10,599 nt of DNA. It comes from BNXB01 sp031548005. GTDB taxonomy: Bacteria > Bacteroidota > Bacteroidia > Bacteroidales > Azobacteroidaceae. Location: positions 1-10,599 of the forward strand of contig JAVBRK010000066.1 of assembly GCA_031548005.1 (NCBI GenBank), read 5' to 3'. The notes below the pieces were generated by a model. The model searched no databases, was not told where the DNA came from, and saw only the letters and a list, made by a program, of their open reading frames with translations. Position numbers and translations under genes: made by a program. Shown here one piece after another: positions 1 to 6,185 of the stretch; position 1 is the stretch's first letter, and each line of letters opens with the position of its first letter.

Positions 1-29
1 AACACTAACACCTGAGGTGGTGTATTCAT
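1..29 (-). CDS. Possible 5' end of a gene leaving the left edge
   Basis: Reading the minus strand, an ATG at 29-27 opens a frame that stays open to the window edge (MNTPPQVLV). Upstream on the same strand, at 93-86, is TATCTTTG, a perfect Bacteroidales -7 box, which would give a leader of about 50 bases. No matching -33 TTTG is visible at the right spacing. Nine codons cannot identify a product, and a chance open frame of this length is common. The promoter-like box in the right orientation is the only real support. Confidence 0.25.
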
Positions 30-85
30 TGTAGAGGATTCTGAAATAATCTAATGTCCAATATACCATAATCTTTGTTTTGCGG

Positions 86-93
86 CAAAGATA
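86..93 (-). promoter_or_regulatory. Possible -7 box (TATCTTTG) for the left-edge gene
   Basis: The plus strand reads CAAAGATA, so the minus strand reads TATCTTTG, matching the Bacteroidales TAnnTTTG -7 element. No TTTG lies 19-21 bases upstream, so it is either weak or fortuitous. It would fire leftwards, toward the ATG at 29-27. Confidence 0.25.
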
Positions 94-123
94 GGAAGGA
101 CTGACGAAGATTAACAGACGGAG

Positions 124-417
124 TTGGCCGATGGCTTACGAGCAAATAAGAAATACGTTTGGTTTGACACTTTTTATTCTCCATGTATAACATCTCTGTT
201 TTGTAAAAAGAACAACACATTTTCAAACAATGTATTATTCTTTTCAAAAATAGAAGACAACATGCTTTTAGTAGATATTCTTCCTTGTAAAAAATATGCT
301 AATCGATTTAATTATGATGAAATGGCTTTTCAGAATGTAGGACGAACTTATTTATTTATTTTTTGTAAAAATGGCAATTTAAGGGCTGCCTTTAGTCGTG
401 AGATGAGTTATGATTAG
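124..417 (+). CDS. Small unknown ORF in the AT-rich region, possibly a gene remnant
   Basis: The frame is open from just after a TAA at 112-114 to a TAG at 415-417. The first possible start is a TTG at 124 and the first ATG is at 262, which would give only a 51-residue peptide. The C-terminal half, from MLLVDILPCKK to AFSREMSYD, has a balanced, protein-like composition with charged and aromatic residues. The first 40 codons look poorer. No signal peptide, membrane segment or known motif is visible, and I do not recognise a family. It lies 90 bp upstream of a broken lipoprotein gene on the same strand, and both are AT-rich. It may be the 3' remnant of a decayed gene, a short real gene starting at 262, or a chance frame. 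Confidence 0.3.
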   Translation: MADGLRANKKYVWFDTFYSPCITSLFCKKNNTFSNNVLFFSKIEDNMLLVDILPCKKYANRFNYDEMAFQNVGRTYLFIFCKNGNLRAAFSREMSYD

Positions 418-571
418 TTTAGCAAGGTTATATTCCGTATGACCGAAACTTCCTTTAAGAACAAAATATGGCGGTATAATAATCAAATATTAAAGCATAA
501 ATAAAACATGAAAATTCGAAATTATATCACATTAGGTTTTTGTACTTTATTTTTTTTAACTTCTTGCGATC

Positions 572-582
572 AAAAAAAAAAA
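572..582 (+). repeat. 11-A homopolymer at the first frameshift
   Basis: Eleven consecutive A bases lie directly after the lipobox Cys codon of the lipoprotein gene. The signal-peptide frame continues into a stop at 607-609, whereas the downstream coding frame is one base back. Twelve or nine A's would join the two in frame. Confidence 0.8.
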
Positions 583-818
583 GAAATCCTGATTTTGATG
601 AAAATCTGATTCAAATAATTTCTGAGAATCCAATATATTCCAAAAATTCAGAGAATCCTCCCTCTTATGCATTTAGTATGTTTTTTGTTCAGGGAGACAG
701 TGGTAAAATAATAAAAATAGATCCAAGAGAATTAGAAGAAATTTATAATGAAGATTACTCTTCTTGGAAATATAAGAAGTTTGTCAAAAAAGCACTTAAT
801 CAAAATTTAATCATTAAG

Positions 819-827
819 AAAAAAAAA
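819..827 (+). repeat. 9-A homopolymer at the second frameshift
   Basis: Nine consecutive A bases sit where the middle coding frame runs into a TGA at 843-845 and the C-terminal frame begins. Eight A's would join the two frames. The shift is opposite in sign to that at the 11-A tract. Confidence 0.8.
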
Positions 828-1137
828 CAAAGGCTATTCATTTGAAATCAATAAAAATGTGATGGACAATTATTCGCAAAATAATTTCACTGATTTTATG
901 GAATTATATTGCAAACATAGCTCTATAGATAAATACATGCTAACATATGACATCCCTGAAGATCAAATAGATTCAGTACTTTATTATGCATTTACAAACA
1001 ACTATCTATCATCATTTTATGATGTATTAGTAGTATATTATATAATAAAATCATTCAAATATATAAGCGAAAATTAGATTTCCGTAATATATAACTTAAA
1101 TATTTGTGATCACTATCAAACATTATAGAATATTATT

Positions 1138-1419
1138 ATGGCTAAAAAAGTAGTAGTCGCCCGCTTGGAAATTCTGAAGGGCCAGGAGAATGAATTTATG
1201 TTATTAATTCCGGAGTTGGTTAAATCATCCCGGGCAGAAGCCGGATGCCTGAGTTATACCCTGTATCAGAACCCTGATAATCCTTCTGAATTCATCTTTT
1301 ACGAAGAATACACGGACGATGGAGCATTCAAATTACACGGAGATTCTGCGCACTTCCGGTTTTTCGCAGGAAATGTAGGCCGGTTTCTGGCCAAAGACCT
1401 GGATATTCAGATTTTTTAA
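1138..1419 (+). CDS. ABM-domain protein (putative quinol monooxygenase-like, YgiN family)
   Basis: This 93-residue cytoplasmic protein spans a single antibiotic-biosynthesis-monooxygenase (ABM) domain, a dimeric ferredoxin-like fold. It opens with the beta strand VVVARLEILKGQE, followed by the helix FMLLIPELVKSSRAEAGC. Next come the strand pair CLSYTLYQNPDNPSEFIFYEEY and a helix with the typical HGDSAHFRFF motif where the family places its conserved His. The usual length for the family is 90-105 residues, so it is complete. Members act on quinols, haem or polyketides without a cofactor, and many have no proven substrate. The gene starts at the first ATG after an AT-rich leader. It is noticeably more GC-rich than the sequence upstream and marks the end of the AT-rich island. 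It is convergent with oxyR. A role in quinone or redox stress is inference from the family and the neighbours. Confidence 0.85.
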   Translation: MAKKVVVARLEILKGQENEFMLLIPELVKSSRAEAGCLSYTLYQNPDNPSEFIFYEEYTDDGAFKLHGDSAHFRFFAGNVGRFLAKDLDIQIF

Positions 1420-1541
1420 TCGGGGTCTGAACCCAAGGTTTGCATCAATCTTCCGGCCATTTCTCTATCAGGGATAGCTTCACCCTGGAGGAATTTCAGT
1501 TCTCAGATCAATGAATATGCTCTGGCTTTTATCTCCGTCAT
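1416..1541 (-). pseudogene. Possible decayed small ORF downstream of oxyR
   Basis: Bases 1420-1590 have the GC content of coding DNA but no intact gene. On the minus strand, an ATG at 1541-1539 begins MTEIKARAYSLI and then meets a TGA at 1505-1503. The same frame continues for 28 codons (ELKFLQGEAIPDREMAGRLM, then QTLGSDPD) to a TAA at 1418-1416, which abuts the stop of the ABM gene. The stretch after the TGA looks protein-like. A neighbouring frame also reads plausibly for about 30 codons (GFSVRGYDGDKSQSIFIDLR), so the true frame is uncertain. I do not recognise a family. It may be a small gene broken by a nonsense mutation or an untranslated 3' region of oxyR. Confidence 0.22.
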
Positions 1542-1590
1542 AGCCACGAACTGAGAATCCCGGTATCGACTATCATGGAAGCCTCTGGAA

Positions 1591-2574
1591 CTACTGATTA
1601 CGGAATTGGGCATCAGGTACCGCTTCGGGAAGTAAATCTACCACAAAAGATTTGAGTTCCGGATTCTGCATGGATCTCGGAACTGAGTTTTTTATCAGTT
1701 CCAATACCACGTGAATCATCCTTTTACGAACATATTCTTTGCTGACCACCAAGGAAACTTCCCGCACCGGCGTACTATTTTTGAATGCTCTCAGATTTTC
1801 CTGGCGTTCTTCACTCAAACTCATAGCCGACATTTCGGGGATAACCGTAATTCCGGAGTTCAGATCGACCACATGAATTAACGTATCGATACTTCCGGCT
1901 TCATACCGCACCGGTTCATGGCCCGGGGCAACTTCCTTTTTCAACCGGCACAAACGTTCGATCTGTCCCCGCATACAATGCACGCTTTCGAGCAACCAGA
2001 CTTTGTTGATATCGATCCGATCCAGATCGATTTCCTTTTCCCGGTACATCTCGTCCTGCGGGGAAACATACGCATAAAATTTCTCATAATATACCGGATA
2101 TTCCTGTAGTTCCGGATGATTCAACGGTCCGGCCAATATCCCGCCATCGAGCCGGCCCTGCAACAGATCGGAGATCAGGCCGGCAGTCGTATTTTCTTTC
2201 AATGTCAGCTCGATTTCCTTGTACAGGCTCTCTTTTTTATGAAGAAACTCCGGAACCAGAAAAGGGGCAATGGTGGGTATCACTCCCAATCTAAAGCTCC
2301 CTCCTATCGTATTTTTCTCATTATCGACCAATTCTGCAATTTTTCCGATCTGTTTTAATGCAATCCCTGCCTGCTCCACAATTTGTTTCCCGATCACCGT
2401 CGGCTGAACCGGAAGAGCAGCCCGGTCGAATATCTTGACATCCAACTCCTCCTCCAATTTGCGGATCATCATACTCAAAGTCGGCTGCGTAACATGACAC
2501 GCCTCTGCCGCCCGGGCAAAATGACGGTAACGATCTACAGCAATCACATACTCCAATTGTTGAATATTCATCAT
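1591..2574 (-). CDS. oxyR: OxyR, peroxide-sensing LysR-type regulator
   Basis: This 327-residue cytoplasmic transcription factor has an N-terminal winged helix-turn-helix (about 2-60, with FARAAEACHVTQPTLSMMIRK) and a LysR periplasmic-binding-like sensor domain (about 90-300). The redox pair is visible as LLESVHC(200)MRGQIERLC(209). It has the same eight-residue spacing as Cys199/Cys208 of Escherichia coli OxyR. Starting from the second ATG gives exactly 199 and 208, and two ATGs lie in tandem at the start (MMNIQQ), so either may be used. In the known family, H2O2 forms a disulfide between these residues and switches the protein into an activator. It is about 20 residues longer than the E. 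coli protein, the excess being a C-terminal tail. It is transcribed divergently from ahpC with 107 bp between the starts, the classic layout for a regulator next to its target, and probably also controls itself. Confidence 0.95.
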   Translation of the reverse strand: MMNIQQLEYVIAVDRYRHFARAAEACHVTQPTLSMMIRKLEEELDVKIFDRAALPVQPTVIGKQIVEQAGIALKQIGKIAELVDNEKNTIGGSFRLGVIPTIAPFLVPEFLHKKESLYKEIELTLKENTTAGLISDLLQGRLDGGILAGPLNHPELQEYPVYYEKFYAYVSPQDEMYREKEIDLDRIDINKVWLLESVHCMRGQIERLCRLKKEVAPGHEPVRYEAGSIDTLIHVVDLNSGITVIPEMSAMSLSEERQENLRAFKNSTPVREVSLVVSKEYVRKRMIHVVLELIKNSVPRSMQNPELKSFVVDLLPEAVPDAQFRNQ

Positions 2575-2585
2575 TATAAATTTTA

Positions 2586-2601
2586 TCTATGCAAAGATAG
2601 A
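2586..2601. promoter_or_regulatory. Candidate OxyR operator over the oxyR -7 box (TCTAT-N6-ATAGA)
   Basis: A perfect 5-bp inverted repeat, TCTAT (2586-2590) and ATAGA (2597-2601), flanks the oxyR -7 element. LysR-type regulators bind imperfect dyads of about this size, and the E. coli OxyR half-sites are ATAG/CTAT. The spacing differs from the E. coli consensus, so this is a candidate only. A regulator bound here would block the oxyR promoter. Confidence 0.3.
2592..2599 (-). promoter_or_regulatory. oxyR promoter, -7 box
   Basis: The minus strand reads TATCTTTG, a perfect TAnnTTTG -7 element, about 18 bases before the oxyR start codons. This gives a very short leader. No TTTG is present 19-21 bases upstream on that strand, so the promoter probably depends on the -7 box alone or on an activator. 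An inverted repeat overlaps it, which fits autorepression by OxyR. Confidence 0.55.
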
Positions 2602-2610
2602 AATTATCAG

Positions 2611-2642
2611 TTTGATTTATATCTTTAAATCATCTAATTTTG
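2611..2642 (+). promoter_or_regulatory. ahpCF promoter (-33 TTTG / -7 TAATTTTG)
   Basis: TTTG at 2611-2614 and TAATTTTG at 2635-2642 match the Bacteroidales -33 TTTG and -7 TAnnTTTG elements, with a 20-bp spacer, which is the usual distance. Transcription should start a few bases downstream, leaving an AT-rich leader of about 35 bases before the ahpC ATG with no Shine-Dalgarno, as is normal in this phylum. Confidence 0.75.
2614..2631. promoter_or_regulatory. Candidate operator in the ahpC promoter spacer (GATTTA-N6-TAAATC)
   Basis: A perfect 6-bp inverted repeat with a 6-bp centre (TATCTT) lies between the -33 and -7 boxes of the ahpC promoter. Its position suits a regulator that contacts RNA polymerase or blocks it. 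OxyR is the obvious candidate because its gene is adjacent. AT-rich DNA often yields such dyads by chance. Confidence 0.35.
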
Positions 2643-2681
2643 TATTCAATTAAATGTTCAACAATTAAAATATTTTAAATT

Positions 2682-3248
2682 ATGCAACCAATCATCAATT
2701 CTCAACTTCCGGAGTTTAACGTACAAGCGTATCAAAACGGCGAATTCAAAGCAGTAAGCAGCAAAGATGTATTAGGAAAATGGGCTATTTTCTTCTTCTA
2801 CCCTGCCGATTTTACATTTGTTTGCCCTACCGAACTGGTAGATATGGCCGATAAATATGCTAAATTCAAAGATGCCGGAGTGGAGATCTACTCTGTCAGT
2901 ACCGATTCTCATTTTGTACACAAAGCATGGCACGATGCATCCGAAAACATCCGTAAAATCAAATACCCAATGCTGGCCGACCCGACAGGAGCTTTGAGCC
3001 GTGCATTCGGTGTGATGATCGAAGAAGACGGTATGGCTTACCGTGGTACTTTTTTAGTAAACCCGGAAGGAAAAATCAAGATTGCAGAAATTCACGACAA
3101 CGGTATCGGGCGGAATGCCGACGAATTGCTCCGTAAAGTAGAAGCTGCTCAGTTCGTAGCTTCTCACCCGGGACAGGTTTGTCCGGCCAAATGGCAAAAA
3201 GGGGATGAAACCCTGAAACCAAGTATCGACCTGGTTGGAAAAATTTAA
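2682..3248 (+). CDS. ahpC: AhpC, alkyl hydroperoxide reductase peroxidase subunit
   Basis: A 188-residue typical 2-Cys peroxiredoxin of the AhpC type, full length for the family (E. coli 187). It reduces H2O2, organic peroxides and peroxynitrite in the cytoplasm. The peroxidatic Cys48 lies in PADFTFVCPTEL, which is the PxxxTxxC active site with Pro41 and Thr45. Arg121 in the AYRGTF segment completes the site. The resolving Cys167 is in GQVCPAKW, and the C-terminal tail needed for decamer assembly is present. It is the first gene of ahpCF, with only three bases between its stop and the ahpF ATG, so the two are co-transcribed and probably translationally coupled. The divergent oxyR and the strong promoter upstream point to peroxide induction. 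The start follows the promoter directly, and no alternative upstream ATG is in frame. Confidence 0.97.
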   Translation: MQPIINSQLPEFNVQAYQNGEFKAVSSKDVLGKWAIFFFYPADFTFVCPTELVDMADKYAKFKDAGVEIYSVSTDSHFVHKAWHDASENIRKIKYPMLADPTGALSRAFGVMIEEDGMAYRGTFLVNPEGKIKIAEIHDNGIGRNADELLRKVEAAQFVASHPGQVCPAKWQKGDETLKPSIDLVGKI

Positions 3249-3251
3249 ACT

Positions 3252-4802
3252 ATGTTAGATCAATCTTTAAAAGACCAGTTAAAAGGTATATTCTCCTCTT
3301 TAGAAGGAGAATATACTTTGGATATCAGCGTTTCATCGCAGCACGAAAGTTTAGATGAGGTGCTGGAGCTTTTAAATGACCTGGCATCCTGCTCCGATAA
3401 AATTTCCTGTAAACTGAAAGAAGGGGAAGGACTGGAATTTTCGTTGTTGAAAAACGGAGTAGATACTGGAGTCAAGTTCCGGGGTATCCCCAACGGGCAT
3501 GAATTTACATCCCTGCTGATGGCCATACTTAACAGCGACGGCAAAGGGAAAAATATTCCCGATGAAGCGATCTGCAACCGGGTCAAAGCATTGAAAGGTC
3601 CGATTAATCTGTCGACCTACGTGTCTCTCACCTGTACCAATTGCCCGGATGTGGTACAGGCCCTCAACCTGATGGCGATCCTGAACGAAAATATCCGCCA
3701 TGAAATGGTCGACGGAGCCTTGAACCAAGCAGAAGTGGAATCCTTGAAAATACAGGGGGTTCCGGCAGTATTTGCCGATGGTAAGATGCTGCACAGCGGA
3801 AAAGCCGAATTCGGGGAACTGTTAAGCAAACTGGAAACCCGGTATGGCGCCGATCCGGTTAAAACAGCCTCAACAAGCAAAAATTACGATATAATCGTGA
3901 TCGGAGGAGGGCCCGCAGGAGCTTCTGCCGCCATCTACTCCGCCCGTAAAGGACTAAAAGTCGTCGTCTTAGCTGAACGAGCAGGGGGCCAGGTAAAAGA
4001 AACCGTAGGCATTGAAAATATGATCTCCATTCCGAAGACAACAGGAGAACAATTGGCGGCGAGCCTGAAACTCCATATGCAGGATTATGAAATCGATTTA
4101 CTGGAGCATCGCCGGGTAGAGCAAATCACCGTGGACGGAAAAAATAAAACCGTTTCGGTAGCCGGAGGAGAACAGTTTACTGCTCCGGCAGTGATCATCG
4201 CCACCGGTGCAAGCTGGAGAAAACTGAATATACCCGGAGAGTCGGACTACATCGGCCGGGGAGTCGCTTTCTGCCCGCATTGCGATGGTCCGTTCTACAA
4301 AGGGAAGCATGTCGCCGTAATCGGCGGAGGAAACTCCGGAATCGAAGCGGCTATCGACCTGGCCGGTATTTGCTCGAAAGTAACGGTATTTGAATTCTTG
4401 GATGAGCTGAAAGCCGATCAGGTGCTTCAGGAGAAAGTAAAAAGCCTGTCGAACGTGGAGGTTTTCAAATCATCGCAAACGACAGAAGTAATCGGAAACA
4501 ACGAGAAAGTCAACGGCCTGAAGGTAAAGGACCGCCATACGAACCAGGAACGGGTCGTGGATATTGATGGGGTGTTTGTCCAGATCGGACTGGCTGCCAA
4601 CAGTTCGGCATTTAAGGAGGTAGTCAGCACAAACCGGTTTGGAGAAATCGAAATCGACAGTCATTGCCGGACCAATATCCCAGGAATTTATGCTGCAGGA
4701 GATGTAACAACTGTTCCTTACAAACAGATCATCATTTCGATGGGAGAAGGAGCCAAAGCAGCACTATCCGCATTTGAAGACCGCATGCGCGGGACATTAT
4801 AA
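3252..4802 (+). CDS. ahpF: AhpF, NADH:peroxiredoxin (AhpC) disulfide reductase
   Basis: A 516-residue cytoplasmic flavoprotein that passes electrons from NADH through FAD and two dithiols to AhpC. The N-terminal part (about 1-200) is the double thioredoxin-like domain with its CTNC motif at Cys128/Cys131. The thioredoxin-reductase-like part follows: the FAD-binding GGGPAG at 218-223, the redox-active CPHC at Cys341/Cys344, the NADH-binding GGGNSG at 358-363 and the second FAD motif AAGDV at 481-485. Length and all four motifs match E. coli AhpF (521 residues; C129/C132 and C345/C348), so the enzyme should be active. It is the second gene of the ahpCF operon, and a hairpin terminator follows 14 bases after its stop. 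Confidence 0.97.
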   Translation: MLDQSLKDQLKGIFSSLEGEYTLDISVSSQHESLDEVLELLNDLASCSDKISCKLKEGEGLEFSLLKNGVDTGVKFRGIPNGHEFTSLLMAILNSDGKGKNIPDEAICNRVKALKGPINLSTYVSLTCTNCPDVVQALNLMAILNENIRHEMVDGALNQAEVESLKIQGVPAVFADGKMLHSGKAEFGELLSKLETRYGADPVKTASTSKNYDIIVIGGGPAGASAAIYSARKGLKVVVLAERAGGQVKETVGIENMISIPKTTGEQLAASLKLHMQDYEIDLLEHRRVEQITVDGKNKTVSVAGGEQFTAPAVIIATGASWRKLNIPGESDYIGRGVAFCPHCDGPFYKGKHVAVIGGGNSGIEAAIDLAGICSKVTVFEFLDELKADQVLQEKVKSLSNVEVFKSSQTTEVIGNNEKVNGLKVKDRHTNQERVVDIDGVFVQIGLAANSSAFKEVVSTNRFGEIEIDSHCRTNIPGIYAAGDVTTVPYKQIIISMGEGAKAALSAFEDRMRGTL

Positions 4803-4815
4803 TCAATCAGAAAAT

Positions 4816-4851
4816 ACCCCGGAAATTCCCGTACATGGCAAATTCCGGGGT
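4816..4851. terminator. Bidirectional hairpin terminator between ahpF and yqhD
   Basis: ACCCCGGAA (4816-4824) pairs perfectly with TTCCGGGGT (4843-4851) around an 18-base loop. A T-G wobble and an A-T pair can extend the stem outward. It lies between two convergent genes, 14 bases after the ahpF stop and 36 bases beyond the yqhD stop. There is no long U run on either side, though short AT-rich tails follow in both directions, so efficiency is uncertain. Confidence 0.65.
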
Positions 4852-4887
4852 GTTATTACTATCAAATTAATTGCTATTAAATTAGGA

Positions 4888-6039
4888 TCAGAACGTCAGC
4901 TCCAGAATCTCCCGGACTTTCCCGGAAGTAATGTCTGAACGTTCCCCGAGTTTCCATCCTCTTTCAGCAAAACGTCCGACAATCAGATCGACTACCTCTT
5001 TTCCGATTCCATACTCCGACAATTTGGTACGGGTACCCAACGAACGGAAAAAGTTCTCCACTGCATTGATCGTCGCCTCGATCCGCTCCTCCCGACTTCC
5101 GGAACGGATACCGAATACCCGCTCTCCCATTTGGATCAGTTTGTCGCCTTTATTTTGACAGGTCACACGCAACAGGGCCGGCAATACAACTTCGAGAGTT
5201 TCACCGTGAGCCAGTCCGCAAAGTGCAGTGATTTCATGTCCGATCATATGGGTTGCCCAATCCTGAGGTACTCCGCAAGCAATGAACCCGTTCAACGCAG
5301 CAGTAGCCGCCCACATCACATTGGCCCGGGAAGTGTAGTCGGTCGGATTTTTCAATACTTTGGGACCTTCTTCCATCAGAGTAATCAGGATGCTTTCGGC
5401 AAAACGATCCTGCAATGGAGCATCAGCAGGATAAGTCAGGTATTGTTCGCAGACATGCACAAAAGCATCGATAATGCCGTTCGCTGTCTGATTTGCGGGC
5501 AAGGAGAATGTTGTTTCCGGATCCAGGATCGAGAATACCGGAAAAACCAACGGAGAGTTAAAAGCTAATTTTTCCCGGGTCGCAGCTTTAGTGATCACGG
5601 CGCCGGAATTCATTTCCGAACCGGTGGCCGGAAGCGTCAGCACGCAAGCCAGCGGAACCGCTTTATTCACAGGAGCAGCTTTCGCCAGGATATCCCAGGC
5701 ATCTCCCTCAAAACAGGCCGCAGCTGCAATGAGCTTGGTTGCATCGGCAACCGATCCGCCTCCTACAGCCAAAAGGAAATCGATCCCTTCTTTCCGGATT
5801 ACTTCTACTGCCTTCATACAAGTTTCATAGTGCGGATTAGGCTCAATTCCTCCAAACTCGATCCAGGCATGTTCCTTAAGAGCCTTTACTACCTGATCAT
5901 ACACTCCATTTTTCTTGATACTTCCCCCTCCATAAATCACCAGAACTTTGGCGTTCCGGGGAATTTCCATACTTAACCTGGCAATAGTGCCTTTGCCAAA
6001 GATAATTTTTACCGGATTGTAATAATCGAAATTATTCAT
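4888..6039 (-). CDS. yqhD: YqhD-type NADPH-dependent aldehyde reductase (iron-containing ADH family)
   Basis: A 383-residue cytoplasmic metal-dependent alcohol dehydrogenase, closely similar along its length to E. coli YqhD (387 residues). Shared segments include MNNF at the start, EFGGIEPNP, LTLPATGSE, RANVMWAAT and GVPQDWATHM. The N-terminal nucleotide domain has YGGGSIKK (Gly37-Ser40), identical at the positions that accept the 2'-phosphate in YqhD, so NADPH is the likely cofactor. A second glycine motif is VGGGSVADATK (93-102). The metal ligands Asp191, His195, His264 and His278 are all present, with YqhD spacing. In E. coli, YqhD reduces short aldehydes and lipid-peroxidation products. 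Its location beside oxyR-ahpCF, convergent with ahpF, fits clearance of peroxide-derived aldehydes, but co-regulation is inference. A butanol dehydrogenase annotation would describe the same family. Confidence 0.92.
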   Translation of the reverse strand: MNNFDYYNPVKIIFGKGTIARLSMEIPRNAKVLVIYGGGSIKKNGVYDQVVKALKEHAWIEFGGIEPNPHYETCMKAVEVIRKEGIDFLLAVGGGSVADATKLIAAAACFEGDAWDILAKAAPVNKAVPLACVLTLPATGSEMNSGAVITKAATREKLAFNSPLVFPVFSILDPETTFSLPANQTANGIIDAFVHVCEQYLTYPADAPLQDRFAESILITLMEEGPKVLKNPTDYTSRANVMWAATAALNGFIACGVPQDWATHMIGHEITALCGLAHGETLEVVLPALLRVTCQNKGDKLIQMGERVFGIRSGSREERIEATINAVENFFRSLGTRTKLSEYGIGKEVVDLIVGRFAERGWKLGERSDITSGKVREILELTF

Positions 6040-6080
6040 AAATATACTATTTAAAAAATTAAAGCCACTCTCTTGTCTTG

Positions 6081-6088
6081 CAAATATA
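6081..6088 (-). promoter_or_regulatory. yqhD promoter, -7 box (TATATTTG)
   Basis: The minus strand reads TATATTTG, a perfect TAnnTTTG element, 41 bases upstream of the yqhD ATG, giving a leader of about 35 bases. The -33 element is poor: only ATTG at 6114-6111, spaced 22 bases away. No OxyR-like dyad is obvious around it. Confidence 0.5.
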
Positions 6089-6168
6089 CGATTTTATTAA
6101 AAAGGCTCTTCAATCATAAAACAAACAAGAATAAATCATTTTTATTCTTTTATCGATATTTAACAATT

Positions 6169-6176
6169 TAGATTTG
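6169..6176 (+). promoter_or_regulatory. -7 box (TAGATTTG) ahead of the candidate hairpin RNA
   Basis: TAGATTTG matches TAnnTTTG and ends 9 bases before the first paired base of the long hairpin at 6186. The -33 is weak: only a T-rich run near 6147-6151, with a slightly short spacer. Its position at the left foot of the hairpin is what makes it noteworthy. Confidence 0.4.
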
Positions 6177-6185
6177 TAAACTTGA

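Larger units (their letters stand above)
508..1077 (+). pseudogene. Lipoprotein gene with two compensating frameshifts at poly-A tracts
   Basis: ATG at 508 begins a clear lipoprotein signal peptide: charged MKIRN, a hydrophobic stretch, then lipobox LTSC with Cys20 as the lipidated residue, followed by DQKKK. In this frame it stops at 607-609 after 33 residues. From an 11-A tract (572-582) the coding sense moves to another frame (RNPDFDENLIQ... to about 818). At a 9-A tract (819-827) it moves back to the first frame (NKGYSFEINKNVMDNY...) and ends at a TAG at 1075-1077. The shifts are -1 and +1, so the full span is exactly 190 codons including the stop, giving about 189 residues. I do not recognise the mature protein. 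It is rich in Lys, Asn, Tyr and Ile and has no obvious catalytic motif. It could be a pseudogene, a phase-variable gene, a gene rescued by polymerase slippage, or an intact gene with two homopolymer sequencing errors. Confidence 0.65.

Noticed and set aside
8..23. Inverted repeat ACACC/GGTGGTGT near the left edge as an insertion-sequence end
   Set aside because: The arms are only four or five bases, and there is no transposase, matching opposite end or target duplication in the window.
26..247. 73-codon open frame on the minus strand
   Set aside because: It spans the promoter-like box, starts in AT-rich low-complexity DNA, competes with the plus-strand frame from 124, and has no recognisable motif. 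I kept only the short alternative frame leaving the left edge, at low confidence.
1099..1106. AATATTTG as a -7 box for the ABM gene
   Set aside because: It has one mismatch to TAnnTTTG in the most conserved TA, and no -33 TTTG is at proper spacing. Too weak to list as a feature.
1113..1128. CTAT-N8-ATAG dyad upstream of the ABM gene as an OxyR site
   Set aside because: The spacing does not match known OxyR half-site geometry, and four-base arms are expected by chance in AT-rich DNA.
3372..3794. 140-codon open frame on the minus strand inside ahpF
   Set aside because: It lies fully within the well-supported ahpF coding region, which contains the CTNC domain here. It is a shadow frame caused by codon bias.
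5131..5568. 145-codon open frame on the plus strand inside yqhD
   Set aside because: It is antisense to conserved YqhD segments, including the metal-binding His residues, with no motif or promoter of its own.
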